Shown piece by piece: positions 1 through 11,584 of a DNA stretch of 64,000 nucleotides. Source of the stretch: Brachionus rotundiformis (lineage: Eukaryota > Rotifera > Eurotatoria > Ploima > Brachionidae); assembly GCA_016802295.1 (NCBI GenBank), contig JAESIW010000118.1:1428799-1492798 (forward strand), written 5' to 3'. The notes under the pieces are model-generated. The model was not told where the DNA came from, made no database searches, and was given only the letters and a program-made list of their open reading frames with translations. The position numbers were made by a program, and so were the translations under genes. Every line of letters begins with the position of its first letter. The stretch's first letter is position 1.

Positions 1-1828
1 TTTTTAATAGCAGAGCGTCTGGCTAGCCCAATTTCCATGTCATACCGATATTTTATCTGATTTATTACATTCACAGGGGTTAAATTTCTAATTAAACAAC
101 AATAAATGCTCAAATTATGCTCAAAGCTTAAAATTTAATTAATAAAATTACAAATTTTCAAAGTATCTTATCAATTTGTCATCGTAAGATTTAAATTTCC
201 ATAAAATCCACTTTAAATGGTTTTTAAACCAATCTAAATTAACTAATTTACCATCTACACCATTTGAGTCCAGAAAACACCTTAAAAATTGAATTTTTTA
301 AATTTTTATTAATTTTTTTTTCATCTAATTACGAATATAGTTCAACTAAACCAATTTGTAAATTCTCATCAGATACTAGCCATCCATTGTCCTGAGTAAG
401 AAAATATCCTTTGCTTTTAAATATTTCGTAAATGTCACCAAATTCAGTTAGATTAAATTTGAATTTTTCCAAATTATTAAAATCTATATCCTTGTTTATT
501 TGAGCTTGATTTGTCTAAAATAAAATTATTGTTAAAAAAGAATTTAAAAAAAGGCACCGCCGGGAATCGAACCCGGGATCTCCTGTTTACTAGACAGGCG
601 CTTTAGCCACTAAGCCACGGCGCCTTGCTCTATCAAAGCTGAATATTACCAAGTCAATCTTAAAATTTGACATTTTTACAATTTTATTAGATTTTTTTGC
701 CAAAGCTTTTTGCTGATAAAAATATCCAGGTTTTGACCTATCACTTGGTTTGAGTGTAATTTTCCGTTTAGATTCGATCCGTTTGGCAAGTGTTTCGGCT
801 GCCAGGGTTCTTTTTTGGTCCCAAGATGTCCATGCATCATTTAAATCTTTGGGATAAAGCGCATCTGACATTTTCAATTCAATATTTGGTTTAACTAAGC
901 TAAATTTTGATTCTCCATTTTCAAAAAATGATATATCTTTAACATCACAATATGGTAGAGGCACATTACCAATCGATTTAAAAATATGATTAGCCATATT
1001 TGGTATTGGTAATTGGGAATCTGGTAAGCTATCAGATTCAATAATACTTTCATCAATGCATGTTTTATTTGATTCATTAGTTGATGAGTCCAAATATTTG
1101 TTCATTTTGCTTTTATCAACTAATTGTGGTCTCTTAAATTTTTTGCCATCCATCATTCGATTACCAGTTGGTTTTTGATTTAAAAGAGACTTAAAATTTT
1201 CAATTGATTCATCTTTTTTGGATGGTAATTCTTTCTCTGGACAAACTTTTGCATCAATATTACTGTCAAATTTTATCATTTTATCTCTATTAAATAAGAG
1301 AGACTTTCCGCTGGAAGTTTCAAACCCTGATTCTTCAAGACCAATTTTTTCCTGTTTTTTGTCCGCGTCAATTTCAAAATCTATGATTTTGTCTTTATTA
1401 TACATTAAGGCCTTACCACCAGCAGTCGTAAAGCCTGAAGTAATCACAGTTTGTTCAGAGTTATCCAAATTGATTATTTTATCTTTTTTGTAAAGCAATG
1501 CTTTACCATTTGCTGTTTGAAAGCCAGATTGAGCCAAATTACAGAAAGTTTCATCATTTTGTGATTTTTCCTTATCTACTTCAATGATTTTTTGGCTATC
1601 ATACATTAAGGCTCTACCACTAGCCGTCTTAAAACCTGAAGTTATCATGCTTGATTGTGAATTTACTAACTCGGTTTTTTTATCTTCTATTTCAATCACT
1701 TTATCTTTTTTGTAGTGCAACGTTTTTCCACTTGCTGTCTGAAAGCCTGATTGAGCCGTATTGGTCTTTTAATTAAGAATTTTTTTTCAAATTAATTAGA
1801 AATTTGACTCAATTACTTTATGGTCCAT
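1..1828 (-). CDS. BRCA2: BRCA2-like homologous-recombination mediator, partial at 3' end
   Basis: Loads RAD51 on single-stranded DNA in homologous recombination (family knowledge). Exons, minus strand: 1828-1817 (MDHK only), 1765-650, 514-333, 280-152 and 87 to beyond the left edge; all phases agree. Five BRC repeats follow immediately, with the Phe of the FxTA core near residues 12, 49, 86, 116 and 152 (FQTA, FKTA, FQTA, FTTA, FETS), each followed by a GKxL/GRAL-type segment and a Lys-Ile/Val-Ile tail. The later exons match the start of the BRCA2 helical domain, including GWLVSDENLQIG, NGVDGKL, WILWKF and KYRYDMEI followed by RRSAIK. About 508 residues are visible; the OB folds would lie outside the window. 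It is far shorter than vertebrate BRCA2, with the repeats at the extreme N-terminus. The donor at 649 is the least certain junction. Confidence 0.9.
553..624 (-). tRNA. tRNA-Thr (anticodon AGU), intronic
   Basis: A 72-base cloverleaf read on the minus strand. The acceptor stem pairs GGCGCCG with the CGGTGCC end (one G-U pair), the T arm is CCGGG-TTCGATT-CCCGG, and the anticodon stem CCTGT/ACAGG encloses the loop CTAGTAA with anticodon AGT. No intron is needed. It lies within the 135-bp intron (515-649) of the BRCA2-like gene, in the same orientation, and may have its own polymerase III promoter through the A and B boxes. Confidence 0.95.
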
Positions 1829-1997
1829 TTTAAAAATTAGAACTAAAATTTAAATTAGCTGGTGAAAAATTTTTTTTATTCAACAAAAAAAAAAGATTAA
1901 AATTAAATTTTAATTTTTTTTGAATTTTTAATTAGAAAAAATCTTGTTCAGTGCTTAAATTCAAATAGAAAAAATAAATTTTAATTGAACAAATACA
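1829..1997. promoter_or_regulatory. Likely bidirectional promoter region between BRCA2-like gene and PRIM1
   Basis: This 169-bp AT-rich stretch separates the divergent start codons of the BRCA2-like gene (1828, minus) and primase (1998, plus). I see no clear TATA box or repeat. A shared promoter is inferred only from the spacing and orientation. Confidence 0.4.
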
Positions 1998-3527
1998 ATG
2001 CCTGAAAATACTATTGATGACAACACTTTGGCAAATTTATTGCCAATTTATTATAAACGTTTATTTCCAATTTATAATATGTGCAAATGGTTAGGCTATG
2101 GTGAAAGTATTTATTTACTTAAATTAAAAAAAAATTTTCTGTAATTATGGTTTAAGTCCAAAAGGAAAATTTCCATCGCCGTGAATTCAGTTTTACATTA
2201 AAAGATGATATTTACCTTCGTTACCAAACATTTAATGACTACAATGAGTTTGAAAAAGAACTTTTGAGAAAATGTCCTTATAAAATAGATATTGGTGGCA
2301 TATATAACCAAATAGTAAATTTAAAACTATCTAAAATAAATTTAATTAAAATTTATTATTAATTTATTTAGCCCAAAGACTCAAAAAACTGGACACAAGG
2401 AGTATTAACAGTCGAAGAGAGAGAGCTTGTGTTTGATATTGATATTACTGACTATGATGATGTGAGATATTGTTGCAGTGGGTCGGGAATTTGTACCAAG
2501 TGCTGGCCATTGATGCATTTTGCCATAAGAATATTGGACAAAGCTCTTGAAGGTTACAGGACTAAAATCAAATAAAAAATAATCTTTCTCTTTAGATGAT
2601 TTTGGGTTCGAGCACCGTCTTTGGATATACTCTGGTCGTAGAGGTATTCACTGTTGGATTGCAGACGAAACTGCCCGAAAGCTGACCTCTCAGGCCAGAA
2701 ATGCAATCGCTGAGTATCTAACTGTGGTTAGAGGTGGTGAAAATGTTTCCAAAAAAGTTAATTTAGGCTACAATATGCATCCATCTTTGAGGTAGAAAGA
2801 ATACATTTTTTTAAGAGATTAACTTAAATTTTTGTACCAGACGAGCATCGAAGGTTGTATCTAGAGGCTTTGAGGACTATGCTTGTAATAAACAAAATTT
2901 TTTGGCAGATGATAATAGATTGACTAAGTTTTTATCAATTTTACCTGCAGAATATAAGTGTTTTTATATAAATTATCTTTTATTATATATTTTTAATTAG
3001 TTTTTTTTTACGTCGAGATGAATTCGGAGATAAGATGAGAATTGGAAAGACATCAAATGAGAGATGGAAAATTTTTCAAAGCCATTTGCAAAAATTTACT
3101 GTAATTAATTTAATTAGATAAATTGTTAAGTTTGTAATTTTTTATTTAGAGCAAAAAAGTGAAGCTGAGCCAGAATTTGACCGAGGAAATTATGTTCCAA
3201 TATTGTTATCCAAGGCTCGATATCGAAGTAACCAAAGGCCTAAATCACTTGCTAAAAAGTCCATTTTGCGTGCATCCTAAAACAGGCCGAGTGTGTGTGC
3301 CAATTGATCCTGAAAAATCAGAACATTTTGATCCACTCAATGTTCCAGTGATTGACGAACTGTGCGCTCAATTGGAACGTAGTGACATGATAAATATTGA
3401 CAAAAAAATTAAAGATTACAAGAAAACAGATATGAAAGCGTACATGGAAGTGTTTGAGAAGTTTATTCATAAACTAGAGTCTACTTGGAAAGGAATTAAC
3501 CTAAAGCAAAGCGGTATTAGTTTTTAA
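1998..3527 (+). CDS. PRIM1: DNA primase small (catalytic) subunit
   Basis: Makes the RNA primers that DNA polymerase alpha extends. Seven exons join in phase to 412 residues (human about 420): 1998-2106, 2157-2314, 2372-2552, 2596-2791, 2841-2957, 3001-3100, 3150-3527. Family landmarks in order are YYKRLFP, HRREFSFTLKDD, the catalytic Asp cluster in ELVFDIDITDYDD, the zinc-binding CCSGSGICTKC segment, YSGRRGIHCW, and near the C-terminus RLDIEVTKGLNHLLKSPF with VHPKTGRVCVPID. It is divergent from the BRCA2-like gene and 259 bp upstream of thymidylate synthase on the same strand. All key motifs are intact, so it should be functional. Confidence 0.96.
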
Positions 3528-3786
3528 AATCTTAATCATTTTAAAAAAGATATTAATTGTTTGTATTATGAAGATTTGAAGGGGATGGAAGGGGATTTTT
3601 AAAATAAGACAATTTTTTTATTAACTTTTACAATTACAATCTAAAAAATTAAATATGCTCAATAAACTATTTTTTTAAAATAATTTTTTTTTTAATTTTA
3701 GAATTTGAATTCAAATTGTCTTTAGTATGTCTATATGATGAATTAATACTTTATAAAAGCATTTAATTTTTATCCATTTTACAAAA

Positions 3787-4749
3787 ATGGATTACGAACA
3801 GAATAAAGAAAATTTTAAGGATGTACCACGTCATGAGGAACACCAATACCTAGATTTGATACGTTTGGTGCTTAAAAATGGTAAAACAAAGAAAGACCGC
3901 ACTGGAGTTGGCACTGTATCTATTTTCGGAGCGCAGTCCAGATACTCGCTAAGAAACAGTGAGTTTGGGATAGAGTTTAAAAATTGATATACCCTTTTTA
4001 ATTAATTTTTAGATACATTTCCATTATTGACCACAAAAAGAGTATTCCTAAAAGGAGTGATTGAAGAGCTACTTTGGTTTATCCGTGGTTCGACAAACGC
4101 TAAAGAATTGAGTAAAAAAGGTGTTAAAATCTGGGACGGAAATTCTTCCAGGGAATTTCTTGACAAACACGGGTTTAATGATCGGGAAGAGGGCGACCTG
4201 GGTCCAATTTATGGCTTTCAGTGGAGACACTTTGGTGCTCAATACAAAGATATGCACACAAATTACCATGGACAAGGAATAGACCAATTAAATGAAGTTA
4301 TTCAAAAAATAATGAAAAATCCTGATGATAGACGAATTATAATGTCAGCGTGGAATCCGGTAGATATTCCCAAAATGGCTCTTCCTCCATGCCATTGTTT
4401 TGTACAGTTTTATGTATCTGATGGAGAACTATCGTGCATGTTATATCAAAGATCTGCTGATATGGGACTCGGTGTACCTTTTAATATCGCCTCATATGCT
4501 CTGCTTACCCACATGATAGCTCACGTCACTGGACTAAAAGCTGGAGAGTTTGTGCATACTATTGGAGATTGTCATGTTTACTCAAATCACATAACTGCTT
4601 TACAAGAGCAACTAAAGCGAGAGCCAAGGAAATTTCCAAGTCTTAGAATCAAAGCGGAGAGAACAAATATAGAGGATTTTGAATTGGGTGACTTTGAAGT
4701 AATTGGTTATGATCCTTATCCGGCAATTAAAATGGAAATGGCTATATAA
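3787..4749 (+). CDS. TYMS: Thymidylate synthase
   Basis: Converts dUMP to dTMP using methylene-tetrahydrofolate. Two exons, 3787-3958 and 4013-4749, give 302 residues; the 54-bp intron splits the segment between YSLRN and TFPLLTTKR. The catalytic cysteine lies in ALPPCHCFVQFYV, preceded by the phosphate-binding RRIIMSAWNP, and the dUMP-binding QRSADMGLGVPFNIASYA and HVYSNH motifs are present. The N-terminus carries the usual HQYLDLIRLVLKNGK and DRTGVGTVSIFG. The length is that of a monofunctional animal enzyme, with no DHFR fusion. Confidence 0.97.
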
Positions 4750-4894
4750 ATTTATTTAATAGATAATATTTATTAATTTTTTTATAAATACTCATTATTT
4801 TATAGAAATAACAAAATTTAATTATTCAATTTTTAAATATCAATTAAAAATACTTTAATAAAAGATTAAAACACAAAATAGAAAAACAATTTTT

Positions 4895-7462
4895 TCATTC
4901 ATCTATCCGGATGATACTGAAATCCATCTCGAGACAAAATCTACGATCAAATGGACAACTTAAAAATTTGCACCATTCACAATTTTTGAAGGGTTTTAAG
5001 TAAAAAAAAGTAACTAATGTGCCAACGTAGAATATTAGAGAAAATATAGCAAGGGTAATTATGACCAATCTTTTGAGTTTAAATGATCCATTAAGAGTAA
5101 TATTTGGAAAAAAAATTGTTCCAAGTATAAGTCCGGATATAAATCCGAATATGTTGGCAAAATTGTCAATCATTGGCAGCAAACCGATCAAAAAAAGTAC
5201 CATCATAAACATGAAAAGCTTGAGAAAAGGAATCCATGGATTTTCGTACAAATTCCTAATTTAAAATAAAATAAATGAATTGTGATAACTTTTTTATCTG
5301 TTTTTATTACCAAATTTGAAATAACTCAATGAATGAGCATGCCAAAATGCCAAAATGACTTGCAGCTGGTCCTGCCTATTAAGTTTTTTTAAGTAAAATT
5401 TCCATAAACATTTAATTAATAACAATAAAAATTTACTTCAGCTTGATATGGAAGAAAAATAGATGATGCCAAATTTCCTAATATACCTGAACCAGAATAG
5501 ATGATTCCGATCCGAAGACATCCTGCTAGATTCTCCAGATCTCGGAGTATAAAAAATTGAAAAAATATAGATATCAATAGTTGAATGATTCTTTAATAGA
5601 AGATAAGTAGAATAAATCACAATATTTTTTTATTCAATTATTACCCTGCATGAATGAATATGGAAGTGAATAGTCGATAGACCTGATCGGGACTTTTCGG
5701 ATCAAGAAAGTCCATCATTCCACACACGTCCTGCATACAATCAACCTGAGAACACAAACTGGCATCCTCATGAAAGTATCCTCTCATGAAATCACAATGC
5801 TCCAGAGTTGTTATGACACATTGGCCTTGCAGACCAATACAACATGGACGACCAATTACTTCACAAAACATGTGCTGATTTTGTTCAACTGAAGAATTGA
5901 CAATCAATGACGGCTTTGAGCAAATCTTCGCCAATAGAGGAAAAAATTAAAGAACAATTCTTTGTTAAAATTAAATTATATACCGGCCATTGAGTTATGT
6001 CATCAGGCCAATTTTTTGAGCCTTGGTCATTACAAAAGCTAAATGAAATAATTTTCTTACCATCTAGCTTGTTATTTTAATGGGAATTTTACTCTGGATC
6101 AAGACCGCAAACACTTCCTGATGTACGATTCTTTTTAATTGAAATATCGCTTCCATTTGACCATTTATACCATTTTGAAAATAATTTCTTACATAATTAT
6201 AGATAAAAAATATTCTAAGATTATAATAAAAAGTAAAATACTGAGCATTTTTCTTTTTTTGTTTGGACACAACCACCTCTATCATTTCTAATACAGCAAG
6301 CAGTTTCTCTTTCAATCAATCTATCTTGTTCAATTCTCTGGTAAATTTCTGAGTCGTTTCTCATGCATGGTGCGTATTTGGCACCCAAATGAACCAAGTC
6401 TTTTGCTGATGGTCCAATCCAAAAATTGTCTTTTTGCTCATAGTTTAAAAACTGCTTTTCCAAATTGATGGTAGTCACATATTCTTTTTTGAATGTAGAA
6501 GAAAATCCGATTGGAGCAAAACCATATGCGATCAGCGATCCGACAAGAATCAATATTTGTACAAAAGTAACCCTATTCGAAATAAGAAAAAAAATTAATT
6601 TTCTTATCTAAATAAAAAAATAATTATCAGCTACCAATATGTAAAATAAGCTCGATGGTTTTTTGTCGTATTTATCAGCTGAGTATAAAGATCCGCATCT
6701 TTGTTTGGATCAAAAGTATAGTCAAAAAGTCGACCAAAAAATCCCATTCCAGGAATTCTATTTGTGCATGCATTGGTAAATGCATCACATGGACCTTCAA
6801 CATTTGCGTCTTGTCTTTTATCAGGAAAGTCTTGACCAACTTCTAAAAATCTTGGTTCCTTTAGTAAAATTTATTATTTTTTTAATTTTTATTTATTTTT
6901 GTATATTTTACAATATCTTTTTCTTCTGAAGACTTTGATCTCTAAAATTTATCTATTAATTATCTTCAGATACTTAAATTAATTATAATACTTGTAAAAA
7001 TCTTCCTATCTTATTCCCTACAAATAATGTTAAATTTTCGTCCTTTTTTCTTGGTAACACTTTATTTGTTAATTTGAAATACCGATATGAATCACCTTCA
7101 TCAAGCATAGTCTCGTCAATATTTTCAATAAATTGCTTAATTGCTGATTCCTTTATTTTGCCTCCAAATATTCTTTTATTATTTAAAACTTTCAAGGTTC
7201 TCTCATTCCAATTAACCAATGTTTTGTTTGTATAGATTGGCAAATTAGATTCTGGCTGAGTCTTTGCATCAATACCAAAGAATATTTTTGAAGCTTTTGC
7301 CAAATTTTTCCATTTGTCTGCATATTTTTTCTCAGTATTATATGTTGACTTATTCTCTTGACCATTTGTGACCGTGATTGGTAAGTCAACACTTGGAAAA
7401 GGAAAAGCGTCATCTCTTTCTCTTTCAATTTCAATTTCTATCTCTTTGTCCCCGTTATTCAT
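4895..7462 (-). CDS. RHBDF: iRhom (inactive rhomboid), copy A
   Basis: iRhoms are polytopic ER/plasma-membrane pseudoproteases that escort ADAM17 and control EGFR-ligand traffic (family knowledge). Ten exons join in phase to 688 residues: 7462-6992, 6941-6912, 6858-6635, 6572-6242, 6187-6093, 6038-5984, 5925-5645, 5590-5437, 5375-5311, 5255-4895. After an acidic N-terminus come RAYFTYW, the first transmembrane helix, the Cys-rich iRhom homology domain (PCMRNDSE, CCIRNDRGGC, GRPCCIG, ASLCSQVDCMQDVCG), then the rhomboid core with ILRDLENLAG and GNLASSIFLPY. The serine motif reads GPAASHFG, so the catalytic Ser is absent and the iRhom proline is present. The helix-6 His is Asn (IDNFANIFGF). The 30-nt exon 6941-6912 is the least certain. 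A second copy lies at 13344-15918. Confidence 0.93.
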
Positions 7463-8759
7463 GCCAAAAATATTTTATGCTTATCAACAGATTATTTTGA
7501 ATTTCTAATAAAAACCGAATTAATCATTAAGTAAGTAGTGGCCTACTAAAACCTTTTTTGTTAATTTTGTCTTTACTAACTTAACTATTTCAAATTTTGT
7601 CAAATTTAAAATATATTTTTTGTCACTTTCACTAGTACTAAGCTTTGATCTAAAAAAAATATATATTTAGAATTAATAATTTGTTTAATCTTTATTTATT
7701 AGAGAAATATACTCTATACAACTAAATATTTATTAAATAGTTTAATAAATTAGATAGTAATTAATAGAAGTAATAATAATTAAGCTTGATTTGTTTGAAA
7801 AATCAATCAAACAATGAATTAGATTTAAACTAGAAAAATTCTGGTATATTTTATGCTAAGTTTGTTTTTAGATATTTTTGTTAAATTTTTTCTCAAGGTA
7901 TTACTTTTATTTTATATTTATATTTCTAATATTTTCATACATATTATTTTAAATTTGATTTCTATATTTCGATACAAAAAAATATATAAAAATTAAAAAA
8001 TCAATAAAAGATTATTTTATGAATACAATTTCAATGCTCAGATTTAAACAGACATTTGTAGGTTAATTTTTAAGATATGATATATAAAAGATAACAAAAT
8101 GTATAGCTAGCTAAATACAAATAACGTGTTTATTCAGAAAGCTTTACTAAAAACAAATTACTAAAATTAGTTAATGCAACTTTTTAATGAGTTATAATGT
8201 AAAAAATATATCTTTTGCCTAAGTTTTAGGGTTTGATTTGGTGTTAACTTAATAAGGACTCTGATATCAAAAAAATAAGGTTACAGAAATTCAAAACTCA
8301 AGTGCTGTCTGAATTTCAAATTTTTTACTTAAAAAACAAAACAACCCTTTATAAAAAGTTTTAGTTCTTTCAGAACCAGTTATTCAATGAATTTAATCAA
8401 ATTTTTTTAAAACCATATATATTCTGAAAGAGGATATAATTTCCTAAATTCTGATGTATATTTTAATTCTAAAAAAAGCCAAAAAAAACACTTGTTTCAC
8501 ATAATTCGTTGTTGTGCCAGGGTTTATTAATAAAGTCTTAAAATCATGTCATTTGATTTAAATTAAGAACATTTTTTTTAATATTGAACACAATTTCGAT
8601 TAAAATTATTAATATATCATTAAAGTCAGATGTTTTGAATTTCTGGAAAACTACATTTTCAATAACGTTGCAGCAATTTATGATCAGACATTTTATCTCC
8701 CAAGATTTTGCATCTTGAAATTGATGACCAATTCAAAATATCATTTTAATTCAAAGAGC
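7463..8759. other. Intergenic, no gene seen
   Basis: AT-rich sequence upstream of iRhom copy A, with stops in all frames and no recognisable domain, RNA or strong repeat. It may hold the iRhom promoter and old transposon sequence. Confidence 0.5.
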
Positions 8760-10210
8760 TTCTTTATACCCATGACCTAAATCTTGATAAGATCTTACTT
8801 TAGATCAGATCAAGAAACTTACCTTATTCTGAGTAAGAGCTTGAAACAAGATCTTATACTTTCAGTAACAGAACTTTGCATAGTTCGATATCGGATCTTA
8901 TAAGAGATATCTAAGGAGGAAAAAAAGTAAAATTAAGACTTTTCTTTCTTAAAAGATCCATATAAGATCTTTAATTGTAATTTAATTGTATTTAAATAAA
9001 AACTTATTATCTTAGAATATCTTTTTTTTCTTAGAGAAACGAAACAAGTTATTTCATTTAGAGTAAGATTTTGATAATTTATCTTAAAATTTTCTAGATG
9101 AAGGATTACATTTTGAGCTTCTTAGTCGTTTAGAAGATCTTGAACACAATAATGACAATTCAGAGTTATGCGATTTTGTTTTGAGTTTACACGAGAAAAG
9201 AAATTTAACCAAAAAAGAGTTCAACATTTAGTGTCGAATTCAAAAAGAAAATTAAATCGATTTCAGCTAGAACAATTTGAGATTGAAAAATTTGATGATG
9301 ATGTTTTTATTTTTTTAAAAATTTCGATAGAAAGCTCAATTTTTCATTCGTTAAATTACAAAAAAGGTGGTGAAAATATTTTTTTTCTATAAAGTACACA
9401 GTTGAAGGAAAATCGTTTTTTGGTTTAGTTAATTATTTCATAGAGATTGAAAATTTTTTTTTCATATTCTTTTGTTTGCTTTAAAAACGGCTAAGACATG
9501 TCTTTTAGATGACAGTAAAGTAAGAATTCCAGACAATCTTCAAACTTTAAAGCGGAACAATATTTTTGACAATTTTTTATCAGTTTGTGAAAAAACAGAC
9601 GATATATTGATAATTAATGCTCATGATATCATATCAAAGTGTATTATTTTTGAAGAAAGTGACAATGTTTTTTATTTAATTAAGTATCTAAATGAAGATG
9701 AACACGATTAAATATTTAAAGTCTTTTTATTAAAAAACACTTTAAAATAAAAATTCCATTAAAAATCTTACTTTCTTCTTATTTTATTTTTTATTAAGAC
9801 TTTTTAGATATTTTCTTCTTATAACTTACCAGATCTTAATATTATCTTAATAGCAAACGATTATTCATTATTAGAAAATAAGATCTTAAAAAATTTTCTT
9901 GAAAAATCTTATCTTAAAATGACTTTGAAATACTTAAAAATGAGATCTTATAAGGAACTTTTATTAACTTTTAGGCAAAGATTTTACAAGAATCGACTTA
10001 AGAATCTTAATAAAGATAAAGTTAAGATATTATAAGAAATTTTCCATCTAGATTCGTTAAGATTCTAATCAAGAACCTTTAAATTAGTCATAAAAAATCT
10101 TATTAAATAAGAAAAACAAAGATAATTTTTAGGAACGGTAAAAGATCTTGAATGGATTTTTTGTCTTATTCAATCTTATAAGATCTTAAATAAGATTTCC
10201 GACCTGGGTA
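8760..10210 (+). mobile_element. Degraded DNA-transposon-like region with many AAGATCTTA subterminal motifs
   Basis: Both flanks of a broken coding block (9096-9711) are filled with variants of a palindromic AAGATCTTA(T) motif in both orientations. They occur near 8790, 8850, 8895 and 8965 on the left and near 9835, 9885, 9945, 10145 and 10180 on the right. Arrays of short inverted subterminal motifs around a transposase remnant are known from EnSpm/CACTA-type DNA transposons. I could not find intact terminal inverted repeats or a target-site duplication, so the class is inference and the limits are approximate. Confidence 0.4.
9096..9711 (+). pseudogene. Broken transposon-derived C-terminal ORF
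   Basis: Coding-like sequence runs through three frames. It starts after a TCTAG acceptor-like site with a frame reading EGLHFELLSRLEDLEH, shifts to the frame of 9168-9392 (FEIEKFDDDVFIFLK), shifts again through TVEGKSFFGLVNYFIEIEN, and ends with the frame reaching the stop at 9709-9711 (IPDNLQTLKRNNIF, then ISKCIIFEESDN). Frameshifts and stops rule out a single protein. The pattern of a segment about a stored, described element followed by a short hydrophobic end resembles C-termini of transposase-associated proteins in invertebrate elements; this is inference, with no motif that fixes the family. Confidence 0.45.
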
Positions 10211-10767
10211 GATATTAGAATGAATCTTTAATTTAATATGAATAGTTTTAATGTAGCACGCTTTATATGTTATGTAAATTTGAAAAATAAATAATTTTAT
10301 AAAAATATTAGCGTGTTAGATCAAAACTTTTCATATTAAATTTTTTGTATTTTTTTGTAATCTTGTATCTTGTACCTAAGTTTGAATATTTAAAAATCAA
10401 TTTACAATTATCTTTAAAATATTTATGGCAAAAATTTAGTAAGGATATTTAATAAAATTTGTGTGGTCTAAAATGACAAACGATGGATCATATAAAAACA
10501 AAAAATATTTTAAACTGCATTTAACCAAAATCAGAAAATATAAGTTTTTATCTTAACTGGACAATATTGTGTAAAAATAAATTAAAAAGTTTAGATTTTT
10601 TCGTAATTCTAATTTTTTTTGATTGTACGAAAATTTACATATACATTAACTTATGTAATTTTACGAAAAATCATCATGACGAACCAGTTTTGTATGTATT
10701 AAAAATCATTATAAAATAAAACTTAAAAAATTTTTCCTCAGGGAATATTTTTTTGGCTTAATTTTTT
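10211..10767. other. Intergenic, no gene seen
   Basis: AT-rich sequence between the degraded transposon and the GC-rich repeat. No frame, RNA or repeat stands out. Confidence 0.5.
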
Positions 10768-11382
10768 GTCACCCTCCTCTTTTCGCAACCGGGCTTGGGA
10801 CCGGCTTTGGCAGAGTTATGACGGCGTCTTTCCCTAAGAAGCCAGTGGGACGTTCATCATAAACAGCGCCACTCATCCGAGCACTTTGAAATGGCTGCGA
10901 ACTCGGCAACTATTTAGACTAGCTTGGAACCACAAACCAAGCGACTTCTCTCACTCAATTGAGATAAAGTCTTAACTTAAGGCTTCCAAAGTTACGTACT
11001 ATCTGCAGAGGGTCAGCTGTACAGCAGATTCTCGCTCCTTTCGGATTCTATACTGGGAGATGGTCGAAGCCAGCGGCGCCCTCATACGACAAGACTTGGA
11101 CAAAGACCCGTAGGCCTATGTACCCGCCATACAGCTCTTCTGCAGACTACGTGAAAGACCACATGCACATACGATGCATATGGCTGCCACCACCCTCCTC
11201 TTTTTTCATCAGGGCTTGGGACCTGCGGATCGGCAGAGTTATGGTGACTGCTCTGAGTTCATTTTTTAAAATAAAATTCATATTTCAAAATTTCAATTTT
11301 AAAAAATGAACTGATTTTTTTCCAAAATGTCATCCTATTTATACCCTTTGGTCCACATGAACTAATTTAACTAATATAGCTT
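10768..11382 (-). repeat. GC-rich dispersed repeat, copy 1 (about 615 bp)
   Basis: A block of near 50% GC (10768 to about 11255) followed by an AT-rich end carrying TATAAATA (minus strand). It is matched over its full length, inverted, by 52022-52639. Two similar segments in the same orientation lie at about 10769-10827 and 11190-11247, bracketing some 360 bp. The AT-rich end holds a perfect 16-bp inverted repeat, GTTCATTTTTTAAAAT, on the minus strand with a loop of about 27 bases. No ORF longer than about 60 codons spans it and no known protein appears. Minus is given because copy 2 is taken as the plus orientation. Confidence 0.85.
11302..11380 (-). repeat. AT-rich end module of the GC-rich repeat
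   Basis: This stretch recurs at 12029-12098 without the GC-rich block and at 52022-52098 inverted. The shared core includes CAAAATGTCATCCTATTTAT followed by ACCCTTTGGT, so the end module has also duplicated alone. Confidence 0.75.
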
Positions 11383-11511
11383 ATACTGAGAAAAATTCAA
11401 TTTTCTGCTTTAAAATTATAAAATTGATTTAAGATAAATAATCTTCTATATTTTAATGATTTTTTTGTTACAAAAATTTAATCTTTCAGTTAAAAGAGGT
11501 TAAAGATTAAA

Positions 11512-11584
11512 GTTTTGTTAATTTTTGTTTATACTGAACACAAAAATCTTTCATTTTGGAAAAATTTTTTTAATTTAAATCTAA
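11512..11584 (+). repeat. 73-bp repeat, left flank of assembly gap
   Basis: Nearly identical to 11934-12006 on the other side of the gap; both contain CAAAAATCTTTCATTTTGGA. The pair suggests a tandem array that the assembler could not resolve. Confidence 0.85.

Noticed and set aside
590..649. Continuation of the BRCA2 frame through the tRNA to a stop at 590
   Set aside because: The frame beyond 650 reads into the tRNA (RARRRGLVAKAPV). A GTAATA donor at 649 joins the coding sequence in phase to exon 333-514, which continues the BRCA2 helical domain.
11118..11309. 63-codon frame inside the GC-rich repeat (also at 52035-52289, minus)
   Set aside because: The frame is shared because the DNA is a repeat. 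It differs in length between copies and crosses the hairpin segment; no protein similarity.
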